From Lachnospiraceae bacterium UBA3401 (GTDB taxonomy: Bacteria; Bacillota; Clostridia; Lachnospirales; Lachnospiraceae), in NCBI GenBank assembly GCA_002358575.1, contig DEPD01000143.1:1-42095 (forward strand): a stretch of 42,095 bases of DNA, in the 5' to 3' direction. The translations under genes and the position numbers were made by a program. Below are positions 7,878-15,795 of the stretch, piece after piece (within the stretch, counting starts at the first letter, position 1; every line of letters starts with the position of its first letter). The notes beneath the pieces were generated by a model. It had not been told where the DNA came from, ran no database searches, and was given only the letters and a program-made list of their open reading frames with translations.

Positions 7878-8672
7878 CTACCTGCCCCTATCTGCCAGCA
7901 GAGAAAGTCCCAGTACCATCAAGATAATCATTAACCCTGGAAACAAAGCATACCATGGCGCAGAGAAAAGATACGTCTGCGACTCCGACAGCATACTCCC
8001 AAGACTTGCGCTTGGCGGCTGCACACCAATGCCCAGATAACTCATACCCGCCTCGGCAAGCACAGCATTGTTAAAACCAATCATAATAGAAGATAGCAGT
8101 ACTGGCATAGCATTTGGCAAAATGTGCACAAAGATAATGCGAAATTCTGGCACCCCAGCAAGCCGCGCACTTTTCACATAGTCCATCTCCCGATATTTGA
8201 TAAATTCTCCTCTGACAATGCGGGCAAAACTCGGTATGAACGCAATGCCAAGCGCACCAATCACATTGTATTTTCCTGTGCCAAAGATACTGACAAACAC
8301 AAGTGCTAAAAGAATACTTGGAAACGCAAACACCACATCATTGATACGCATTAATACTTCATCCAGCCAACCACCAAAATATCCAGTAAACGCTCCGACA
8401 ATCACGCCGCAAACCGTTCCTATAGAAACAGTTGCTACCGCAATCACAAACGTGTTGCCCATGCCCTTTAACACCCGTGAAAAGATATCTCGTCCAAAAT
8501 TGTCACAGCCCATCAAATGTTTTAGTGATGGTGCTGCTAACTTTGCGAAACTGTCCATCTTTGTAATATCATACGGCGTATAGATAAAGCCAATTAAACT
8601 CAACACTAGCATCGCACCTGTTATCACAAAACCTATCATGAAATTCGGAGCATATCTCTTTTTCCTTTTCAC
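7878..8672 (-). CDS. Peptide-type ABC transporter permease (OppC/DppC-like)
   Basis: 264 residues with about six membrane segments; the first is residues 12-30. The family landmarks are present: HLMGCDNFGRDIFSRV in the N-terminal periplasmic loop, the EAA-type cytosolic loop around EFIKYREMDYVKSARLAGVPEFRIIFVHILPNAMP, and the WYALFPGLMI segment near the end. The start is GTG 8672, five bases after GGAGGG. It pairs with the OppB-like permease upstream, separated by about 95 bases. Unlike the usual opp order, the ATPase genes do not follow directly but lie more than 3 kb further downstream on the same strand. Confidence 0.9.
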   Translation of the reverse strand: MKRKKRYAPNFMIGFVITGAMLVLSLIGFIYTPYDITKMDSFAKLAAPSLKHLMGCDNFGRDIFSRVLKGMGNTFVIAVATVSIGTVCGVIVGAFTGYFGGWLDEVLMRINDVVFAFPSILLALVFVSIFGTGKYNVIGALGIAFIPSFARIVRGEFIKYREMDYVKSARLAGVPEFRIIFVHILPNAMPVLLSSIMIGFNNAVLAEAGMSYLGIGVQPPSASLGSMLSESQTYLFSAPWYALFPGLMIILMVLGLSLLADRGR

Positions 8673-8767
8673 TTGAACCCTCCATCACTTCCACCACTAT
8701 GAGTTTGTGTTCCCGCACAAATTTTCCAAACAAATCTTCTATATTAATATTGAGAACTTTTTTCGCC

Positions 8768-9706
8768 TTATACACTGATACGCGGGTCAACCAGTTGATA
8801 GATCACATCAACAATAAAGTTTGTCACAATCACCACAAAAGCAATCAGTACAATAATCGCCTCCACCACAGGATAATCCCGATAAGATATGGAAGTCAAA
8901 AGAATGCGCCCTATTCCTGGTATGTTAAACACTTGTTCAATAACAATACTTCCCACAAGCATATCTGCAAGCGTCATTCCCCATAAAGTAATCACAGGAA
9001 TCATAGCATTGCGCAGTACATGTCTATATAAAACCTTGTTGGTATTATTTCCTTTACTATATGCAGTTCTTACGTAATCTTTTTTTGCTTCCTCAATACA
9101 AGAACTTCGCAACAACTTAACTGACATTGCAATCTTGGGAAGTGCTATGGCAAAACATGGAAACATAATATATGTGAGAAATCCCCAAAAATCAGTCTTA
9201 TAGGACACAAAACCTCCAGGAGTAAACAACCTTAAAATCAATCCGAAAAAATACGTAATTAAAATTCCCATAAAAAAATGGGGAACCGACATTATAATCT
9301 GATTGAACGCCATAATAATGCGGTCTATTCTCTTACCGCTGTGTTTTGCTGTGTAAATGCCAATTGGCAGAGAGATTATCACCATAATAAAAAAAGAAAT
9401 GATTGCCATAATTACTGTTATTGGCAGCTTGGACACAATCATATCCGCAACAGGCATATGATATTTGTACGAAGTCCCGAAATCACCGCTGACAAAATGA
9501 AACAGCCATTCCAGATACCGTTCTAAAAACGGTCTGTTTAACCCAAGTTGTTCCCGCAATGCTGCCAAACTTTCCGGTGTGGCATCCGTCCCCAATGCCG
9601 CTAACGCCGCATCTCCTGGTATTAGGTCAAAAGCAAGATAGACGAGGAATGAAATACACAAAAGCGTGATAATCATTGCTGCCAGCTTTTTACCAATGTA
9701 TCTCAT
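8768..9706 (-). CDS. Peptide-type ABC transporter permease (OppB/DppB-like)
   Basis: 312 residues with the OppB layout: the N-terminal membrane helix ends in LAFDLIPGDAA, followed by the ALREQLGLNRPFLERYLEWL loop, the GDFGTSY motif, and an EAA loop around DYVRTAYSKGNNTNKVLYRHVLRNAMIP. The C-terminal IEQVFNIPGIGRI and DPRIS are diagnostic for this permease class. An AAGGAGACGAGG site precedes ATG 9706. It follows the binding protein gene by 59 bases, so the two should be co-transcribed. Confidence 0.92.
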   Translation of the reverse strand: MRYIGKKLAAMIITLLCISFLVYLAFDLIPGDAALAALGTDATPESLAALREQLGLNRPFLERYLEWLFHFVSGDFGTSYKYHMPVADMIVSKLPITVIMAIISFFIMVIISLPIGIYTAKHSGKRIDRIIMAFNQIIMSVPHFFMGILITYFFGLILRLFTPGGFVSYKTDFWGFLTYIMFPCFAIALPKIAMSVKLLRSSCIEEAKKDYVRTAYSKGNNTNKVLYRHVLRNAMIPVITLWGMTLADMLVGSIVIEQVFNIPGIGRILLTSISYRDYPVVEAIIVLIAFVVIVTNFIVDVIYQLVDPRISV

Positions 9707-9765
9707 ATCCTCGTCTCCTTTTATTTGTTCTATATCATTTCAACCATATGTTAAAGTATACAAAA

Positions 9766-11424
9766 TTATTGCACATCCAACTTGGAGAAATCTTGAATAT
9801 ATAATGGATAAAACGTATATCCTGTATATCCTTTTCTCACCGCCACCAGCTCACACATATCCTGTATGTAGACATTTGCAGCAGTCTCTGCAAGAATTGT
9901 CTCACACTTCTTATACGCCTCTGTCGCCTTATCATCATCCATCACTGCCTCCGCAGCAAGTGCCTCCTTATAGGCAGCATCATACTCCTGATTACTATAA
10001 TTTATAAAATTATTGTGTGCGTCTGAACGAAATCTGCTAAGCATTGCTCCTGCGGTAAGAGTCGATGCATCCACACCGACCAATGTCGCCTCAAAATCGC
10101 GTCCTTGATAGACATCACTCAGCCAAGTCTCCCATTCAATCAACTCAATATTTGCTGTAACACCAATCTGTTTTAGCTGCTCTGCAACGACCTGTGCTGT
10201 ATCAACATGCTGCTGATAGTTCGATGGTACTTTCATTGTAAAGCTAAATCCGTTTGGATAACCAGCATCCGCCAACAACTCCTTTGCCTTCTCAATATCT
10301 GTTATGTATAGGTCGTTTAACTCCTCAATATAATATTTTCCAAACGCGGGGAACATACTACTCCCAACAGGAGTTCCTTTTCCCTCAGACACAAAGTCCA
10401 GAATCTCCTGTTTATTAACTGCATAGCACAATGCCTGACGAACCTGCTCATTGTCAAACGGCGCTACCGCATTATTAAGGTACATTGCCTGTACCAGATT
10501 CATCGTTCCCTCAAGCACCTCAAAATCGTCGCCAAGTTCTGCTGCTTGTGCTGTGGAAACCCGCGCAACTAGGTCAACCGCACCTCCCTCAAGATTCATC
10601 ACAATCGAGTCAGAATCCGCGAGCACTTTCAATGTGATGTCCTTGATATGTGCTGGTTCTCCCCAATAACCATCAAACCGCTCAAGAATCACATTCTCCT
10701 GAAGAGAACGCGACACAAATTTGTATGGACCAGTTCCAATTGGATTGGTCTGCAAGTCGGTCGCATCTGCAGGTACAATAGCAGCCTCAACTGTTGACAG
10801 AATGGCCATAAAAGGACTGCTTGATTCTTTTAATGTGATAATTACAGTACTCTCGTCGGGTGTCTCCACACTCTCTATATTAGAAAACGCCGATATAACA
10901 GGCTCTCCCCCATTAAGACCGGCGCAGGTTTCAATCGAATACTTCACGTCCGCCACAGTAACAGGATTTCCATTGTGAAATTGAATCCCATCTCTCAAAG
11001 TAAATGTATACACAAGTCCGTCCTCGGACATTGTATAGTCACTTGCTACTGCAGGAACCAGATTGCCTTCGCTGTCCGGCTTATATAAGCCCTCATAGAT
11101 ATTGTAGAGGATTTCTTGTGTACCAGCACCCTGTGATAAACTTGGCACCAAACTGTCCAAATCCTGCGGAATACCTATAGTAATGTGTGATGCATTTTCC
11201 GTTGTCTCATTCGCCTCACCTGTCTCACTCATCTTCTCTGATGAATCATTTGTCTCAGCATTTGTCACGGTATTTGCTTCACTGCTGTTTGTGGCAGACG
11301 TGTCTGCAATCTGTGTAGAGTCTCCAGCCGTCTTGTCACCTGCGCATCCACCCAGTGCAACAGTCAGTGTAAGCAACATACTCGCAAAAAGAACCTTTCC
11401 GAATTTTTGTCCTCTTCTCGTCAT
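9766..11424 (-). CDS. ABC transporter substrate-binding lipoprotein, family 5 (peptide/nickel type)
   Basis: 552 residues. The N terminus has a lipoprotein signal (charged MTRRGQKFGK, hydrophobic core, lipobox LGGC with the cysteine near residue 27) and then a Ser/Thr/Glu-rich linker to about residue 78. The mature domain starts at ITIGIPQDLDSLVPSLSQG and includes NIYEGLYKPD, the family signature region (TFTLRDGIQFHNGNPVTVADVKYSIE), TNPIGTGPYKF, and a C-terminal VDASTLTAGAMLSRFRSDAHNN. It would be anchored outside the membrane and deliver peptide or another ligand to the permeases downstream. AAGGAG lies eight bases before ATG 11424. A promoter candidate lies about 130-160 bases upstream. Confidence 0.93.
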   Translation of the reverse strand: MTRRGQKFGKVLFASMLLTLTVALGGCAGDKTAGDSTQIADTSATNSSEANTVTNAETNDSSEKMSETGEANETTENASHITIGIPQDLDSLVPSLSQGAGTQEILYNIYEGLYKPDSEGNLVPAVASDYTMSEDGLVYTFTLRDGIQFHNGNPVTVADVKYSIETCAGLNGGEPVISAFSNIESVETPDESTVIITLKESSSPFMAILSTVEAAIVPADATDLQTNPIGTGPYKFVSRSLQENVILERFDGYWGEPAHIKDITLKVLADSDSIVMNLEGGAVDLVARVSTAQAAELGDDFEVLEGTMNLVQAMYLNNAVAPFDNEQVRQALCYAVNKQEILDFVSEGKGTPVGSSMFPAFGKYYIEELNDLYITDIEKAKELLADAGYPNGFSFTMKVPSNYQQHVDTAQVVAEQLKQIGVTANIELIEWETWLSDVYQGRDFEATLVGVDASTLTAGAMLSRFRSDAHNNFINYSNQEYDAAYKEALAAEAVMDDDKATEAYKKCETILAETAANVYIQDMCELVAVRKGYTGYTFYPLYIQDFSKLDVQ

Positions 11425-11554
11425 GTCTTTTACTCCTTTATTCTTCTAATATTTAATTGTTCCTAGTATGTATCACTCTAATGGCAGCGAACACCATACT
11501 ACCACACAAAGTACAGTCACGCTCCCGCGTGTACCATCTTTTATGTTCTGTTCA

Positions 11555-11583
11555 ATTTTATAAAAATATGTATAAAAAAGCAA
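11555..11583 (-). promoter_or_regulatory. Candidate promoter of the peptide transporter operon
   Basis: TTGCTT at 11578-11583, a 17-base spacer and TAAAAT at 11555-11560, on the minus strand in the spacer between the MATE gene and the binding protein. The -35 is weak. The position, about 130 bases before the start codon, is reasonable. Confidence 0.35.
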
Positions 11584-11611
11584 GTCATTTCTTTAATAAT
11601 ATTGTTCTTTA

Positions 11612-12994
11612 TTATATACATGGTCCAGATGTTCTTGTCAAATCCTGCACCCACTTATACTTTCTAAACCGCGCCATCACCCACGGTATCTTCCCCAACT
11701 CATCCAAACAGGTACAAGCATACACCAAAAACGGCGACCAATGCAGAACAAATGCTCCGATAAGCGCCAGCGGAATCGCTATGAACCACATGCACACAAT
11801 CAAGCTGTACATATCAAACAATGTGTCACCGCCACCGTCTAACACTCCGTTTATTGTGACAGTGTTGACACAGCGCCCAATCATATAGACTGCCATAATC
11901 ACCATCATTCCTGTTAAATACCCCCTTGCCTCATCCGTTAGGATAACCATTCGCACAACCAGCGGCGCCACTGCAAGTACAAGCGCAGTAGATATCAATC
12001 CAATAACATAGGAAATATTCTTAAGCTTGATTCCATACGCCTTTCCTTTGTCAAGATGACCCGCTCCCAACTCATTGCCTACCATAATACCTGCTGCGCT
12101 GCCAATACCATTGCACATACAGCAAATTAAATCCCGAACAACCGCAGCCACAGAGTTCGCCGCAGCAGCGTCAGTTCCCATATGGCCCATAATTGCAGTG
12201 TAAGATGTAAATCCAATCCCCCAGCACAGCGATCCACCCATCAAAGGCAAACACTGTCTAATAAAATCAAAGCGAAGCTGTTTTGGCAGTATTATAAATC
12301 GCTCAAATGCAGGGCGGATATAAGATGTTTTTGCCGATACTACCACACAAAGTACCAGCTCAACAACGCGGGAGATTGTAGTGGCAAGCGCAGCTCCCCT
12401 TGCCTGCATTCTAGGCGCACCAAACAATCCGAATATAAAAACTGCATTTAGGCAGATATTTAGAACGACTGCACAACAACTAATAAATGCACCTGGTCTG
12501 ATATGCTCAGACACCTTCATTGTTGTCAAGTAGCATTGTGAGATGCCTGTGATCAGATACGACCATCCTGCAATACGCAGATAGGCACTGCCGATTGCAA
12601 TCAACGAAGCATCATGTGTAAAAATATGCATAAGCAGCTCTGGCGTCAATTCACATGCCAGAAAAAACACAATCGACACAATACCACAAAACCAAAGCAT
12701 CAGATTAAAAATATCTTCTAATGTTCTCTTATCACCTTTTCCCCAATATTGGGCTCCAAGAATACCACCTGCTGCTGTGGCCGCCGAAAGGAACATATTT
12801 TGAACAAACTGAATCTGCGTTGCAAGAGAGACGGCTGTCATCTCATCCTGCGCAACCTTTCCCAGCATTAACGCATCACCAGCAGCAACCGCTGCCAACA
12901 TGAGACTCTGAAGCGCTATCGGAAGCGCAAGTCTTGCCAGATTCCTATAAAATTCTCTTTTGTCTATCAACACTTCCTGATTTTTGTTTCTCAT
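11612..12994 (-). CDS. MATE-family multidrug/metabolite exporter
   Basis: About 460 residues with twelve predicted membrane segments in two homologous halves. The first half opens with LARLALPIALQSLMLAAVAAGDALMLGKV and GGILGAQYWGKGD; the second has GIGSAAGIMVGNELGAGHLDKG, the typical MATE repeat pattern. It is expected to export cationic or other small molecules in exchange for Na+ or H+; the substrate is unknown. ATG 12994 is chosen, with GGAG twelve bases away; an in-frame TTG at 13012 is possible. It lies about 90 bases downstream of the large membrane protein gene and has no obvious terminator before it, so it may share that transcript. Confidence 0.9.
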   Translation of the reverse strand: MRNKNQEVLIDKREFYRNLARLALPIALQSLMLAAVAAGDALMLGKVAQDEMTAVSLATQIQFVQNMFLSAATAAGGILGAQYWGKGDKRTLEDIFNLMLWFCGIVSIVFFLACELTPELLMHIFTHDASLIAIGSAYLRIAGWSYLITGISQCYLTTMKVSEHIRPGAFISCCAVVLNICLNAVFIFGLFGAPRMQARGAALATTISRVVELVLCVVVSAKTSYIRPAFERFIILPKQLRFDFIRQCLPLMGGSLCWGIGFTSYTAIMGHMGTDAAAANSVAAVVRDLICCMCNGIGSAAGIMVGNELGAGHLDKGKAYGIKLKNISYVIGLISTALVLAVAPLVVRMVILTDEARGYLTGMMVIMAVYMIGRCVNTVTINGVLDGGGDTLFDMYSLIVCMWFIAIPLALIGAFVLHWSPFLVYACTCLDELGKIPWVMARFRKYKWVQDLTRTSGPCI

Positions 12995-13084
12995 AAAATA
13001 TACAATCTCCAACGTACCGCCTCAACGGGCACTCAAGCTTGCTTGTCCCTCTGCAAAAGACGAAAAGTTCAACACCCGAAATTG

Positions 13085-14836
13085 TTAAACCGTTCCCAAT
13101 TCGTATAAATAAATTGCATAGTAACTGTCAGATGTCTCAAATGGCGCTTCGCGCAGCAAAGTCATTCCTAATTCTTTTGCATTAGAAATTTTAACTGCGG
13201 AAAACAAATATTGTGCTCCCAACTTCTTAGCGGCATCTGTGTTTAATGCAAGGTCTATTTCTTTTGAACCAGCACCCTTGTGCACTAAATAATTGTTTAT
13301 CCCAAGCTCTGCACTCAAGACATAACATCGGCAGCCCCACTCATCATAATACTTCCTCAAGGATTCCTCTTTCTCTAGTTCTCCCTCAATAATCTCCCGA
13401 AATGTATACAGATACGCAAGATCATAATTGTTGGAATATCCATCTAAGCAATAAAATCCATTGTATAACGCAATTGCTGGATAGATTCCAAAACTAAGCG
13501 TTCGATAAGAAGATTTCTCCCGCCCAATAAAAGAATCAATCTGTGAAAAAATTTCAGGCGCATAAAAATCATTCCACGTAACGCGTGCATAGGACTCTCC
13601 CTGTCGCAATCGATGAAGATTCTTACTAAAATCACTATAATAGTACACTGTCGCGGCTGATACAAACACCACTCCTGACAAAAATATGCTTCCAGCAGCA
13701 ATACAAACTATTTTTTTGTTTTTTACACTGTGTATCGTCCATTTCCATATCAAATACAAATCTAATCCCAAAAGAAAATACCAGACAAACACTGTCAGCC
13801 AATATATCCTGTCCGCTTGAAACTCTTTGATAATCCCACCTGCCTGATTTCGCAAATTTGCTATAAAATCAGACTGATAAAAAGCATAAAATAGTGCGCA
13901 GAACAAATTAAAACCAAATCCGGCGGCTAACAGGCAAAAAGTTCTACGCAATCGTCCTTGAAGACGTCTATAGCCACAAATTCCAAACACCAAAACTACA
14001 ATTGTAATGACAACAATTCCCTTCTGATGGGTTGGTGTATGAATCGTTCCCTCATAAAATACTGTTCTGAATGCATTAATCACATTCTGTCCATAACGTA
14101 CTATCACTTCCTTATGACTAGGTTTCTGGCCTCCAATACCAAATATTTGTAAGAGCAGCTTGTAGTTGGTAGCCAAGTAAGAGCATAACAAGCTCAACCA
14201 GCCAATCCATACCCATTTATGACACATTGCCTGTTTCTTCCACGCCAGCCACAACAAATATAATACCCCAAATCCCAGCACACCATATCCAATCAAAACA
14301 AGAGAGGACATCAATCCATAGAATATAACTCCGCTCAATGCCAATACCTTGCGTTTTCCTTTATATAAAAGATAAAAATTATAACACAAAAGCGGTAATC
14401 CATATTGACAAAGGCCATATACAGAAAGCAATGGCAAGTATGCAAACAAAATACCACAGAACGCGGCAATCATACTGTTGTTTACTGTCGTTTTTATACA
14501 GAAATACATGCCGATATATGCTACCACCATACAAAAAATTTGATTGCATACAAAAGCTACTGATGGACGCAATATTTTATACAGCAAGACAATCAATGGT
14601 GCAGGCGGGAACAACCCATTTTCTGATATTCCATTCATCATCTCTGGATAAGTATCAATTCCAGTAAAAAGATATTTTGCATGTAAAATATAACTCAATA
14701 CTTCTCCGTCAAGCTGATCGGGATAAAAAACGATCATATTCTCGCCTAGAATCAGATATGGAAGCATTGCTGTCAGTACAACAAGCAATCCTATAGTAAA
14801 TATATATCTCTCCTTATTGTAAATAATCTTTATCAT
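13085..14836 (-). CDS. Large polytopic membrane protein, GT-C/YkoS (DUF6044)-like
   Basis: 583 residues with 11-13 membrane segments in the first 400 residues and a mostly soluble C-terminal region of about 170 residues, which would face outside. The first outer loop carries YPDQLDGEVL, comparable in place to the acidic catalytic loop of GT-C glycosyltransferases, and SENGLFPPAP follows. The soluble tail (RVTWNDFYAPEIFSQIDSFIG, YPAIALYNGFYCLDGY, YYAIYLYEL) resembles the tails of YkoS/DUF6044-type proteins as I remember them. A glycosyltransferase or lipid-carrier role is only inferred. AAGGA lies four bases before ATG 14836. Base composition is AT-rich compared with nrdR upstream. Confidence 0.6.
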   Translation of the reverse strand: MIKIIYNKERYIFTIGLLVVLTAMLPYLILGENMIVFYPDQLDGEVLSYILHAKYLFTGIDTYPEMMNGISENGLFPPAPLIVLLYKILRPSVAFVCNQIFCMVVAYIGMYFCIKTTVNNSMIAAFCGILFAYLPLLSVYGLCQYGLPLLCYNFYLLYKGKRKVLALSGVIFYGLMSSLVLIGYGVLGFGVLYLLWLAWKKQAMCHKWVWIGWLSLLCSYLATNYKLLLQIFGIGGQKPSHKEVIVRYGQNVINAFRTVFYEGTIHTPTHQKGIVVITIVVLVFGICGYRRLQGRLRRTFCLLAAGFGFNLFCALFYAFYQSDFIANLRNQAGGIIKEFQADRIYWLTVFVWYFLLGLDLYLIWKWTIHSVKNKKIVCIAAGSIFLSGVVFVSAATVYYYSDFSKNLHRLRQGESYARVTWNDFYAPEIFSQIDSFIGREKSSYRTLSFGIYPAIALYNGFYCLDGYSNNYDLAYLYTFREIIEGELEKEESLRKYYDEWGCRCYVLSAELGINNYLVHKGAGSKEIDLALNTDAAKKLGAQYLFSAVKISNAKELGMTLLREAPFETSDSYYAIYLYELGTV

Positions 14837-14912
14837 TGTTCCTTATTGCCTCGTTTCCATGGGCATTATTTGTCCAAAATCATTATTCCTACTGCCTCTT
14901 TTGTACGAGGAT

Positions 14913-15365
14913 TTATTTGTTCAGCACCTTTTTGAGTTCATCCAAGAAAGTGTTGAGGTCTTTAAATTCGCGGTAGACCGATGCAAAACGAACGTATGCT
15001 ACCGCATCTAAGTCCTTGAGCTTGTTCATGACCAACTCCCCAATAACGCGGCTGCTAACTTCTTTTTCACCGCGATTAAGGATATCCGCCTCCACCTCGT
15101 CCACCAACACCTCAATGCTGTCTGTGCTGACTGGACGCTTGTGGCAGGCGCGAAGAACACCTGTTTCAATTTTAGCACGTTCATATGCCTCTCTGTTGTC
15201 ATCTTTCTTGATAATAATAAGTGGTATCGCTTCCACTTTTTCATATGTTGTAAAACGTTTGTTGCACACATCGCACACGCGTCTCCTGCGTATAGAACTG
15301 TTATCCTCAGCAGGTCTGGAATCAATCACTCTTGTATTTTCATAATTGCAGAATGGACACTTCAT
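14913..15365 (-). CDS. nrdR: Ribonucleotide reductase repressor NrdR
   Basis: 150 residues, the standard NrdR length. The N-terminal zinc ribbon is CPFC near residue 3 and CDVC near residue 31, followed by an ATP-cone (PLIIIKKDDNREAYERAKIETGVLRAC) that senses ATP/dATP, and a conserved VAYVRFASVYREFKD segment. It represses ribonucleotide reductase genes according to nucleotide state. GGAGG lies seven bases before ATG 15365. It has its own strong promoter (separate entry). Confidence 0.97.
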   Translation of the reverse strand: MKCPFCNYENTRVIDSRPAEDNSSIRRRRVCDVCNKRFTTYEKVEAIPLIIIKKDDNREAYERAKIETGVLRACHKRPVSTDSIEVLVDEVEADILNRGEKEVSSRVIGELVMNKLKDLDAVAYVRFASVYREFKDLNTFLDELKKVLNK

Positions 15366-15448
15366 ACTGTTTCCTCCGAATGGTTTTAAAGCCTCTCATA
15401 ACAATAGTACAAAAGGATTCCGAAAGGCTGTTTCTAGTTTCCTGATTT

Positions 15449-15477
15449 AGTATAATTTATGTTTCCGCCAATGTCAA
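15449..15477 (-). promoter_or_regulatory. nrdR promoter (TTGACA-17-TATACT)
   Basis: Consensus -35 at 15472-15477, a 17-base spacer and TATACT at 15449-15454, reading toward nrdR from just after the ylmC stop. It leaves a leader of about 80 bases before the start codon. Confidence 0.75.
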
Positions 15478-15486
15478 TCGCACCCT

Positions 15487-15717
15487 TTATATATCTACCA
15501 AAATCAAATCTGGACCAATCTGGCGAATGCAATTATATGGAATGGCAATCACTGAATCATCTGTGAGCATTGACCAAAAGCCCTTGCAACCAGGTACTAT
15601 AATCTTACAGATACAGCCCTTACACTCGTCAATCTCCAAGTCACATACATGCCCAAGTCTTCTGCAGTCCTTGATACAGATAACCTCTTTTTTTTTGAGC
15701 TCTTTGTAGCTTATCAT
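15487..15717 (-). CDS. YlmC/YmxH-family sporulation-associated PRC-barrel protein
   Basis: 76 residues, the normal size for the family. It is one PRC-barrel-like beta domain: the opening KKEVICIKDCRRLGHVCDLEID, a GCICKIIVPG strand pair, and a closing IPYNCIRQIGPDLILVD. The YlmC/YmxH family is linked to sporulation in Firmicutes, but its biochemical role is unclear. The start at ATG 15717 follows GGGGG, but that site is part of the 3' arm of a stem-loop (separate entry). Its own promoter probably lies inside the same spacer (TATAAT on the minus strand at 15755-15760). Confidence 0.88.
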   Translation of the reverse strand: MISYKELKKKEVICIKDCRRLGHVCDLEIDECKGCICKIIVPGCKGFWSMLTDDSVIAIPYNCIRQIGPDLILVDI

Positions 15718-15720
15718 AAA

Positions 15721-15795
15721 AAATTCCCCCTATGCAGCACTGTACATTTATCTATTATATGCACTTTGCTGTAAAGGGGAACTCTTTTTTAAGAT
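15721..15795 (-). promoter_or_regulatory. Terminator-like hairpin carrying the ylmC ribosome binding site
   Basis: On the minus strand TTCCCC (15777-15782) pairs with GGGGAA (15725-15730), CAGCA pairs with TGCTG further in, and flanking A and T runs extend the stem. The second arm contains the GGGGGAA ribosome binding site of ylmC and runs into six T residues. It can end the GH3 transcript, and it could also hide the ylmC start when read through. A TATAAT hexamer (15755-15760) lies in the loop. Confidence 0.5.
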
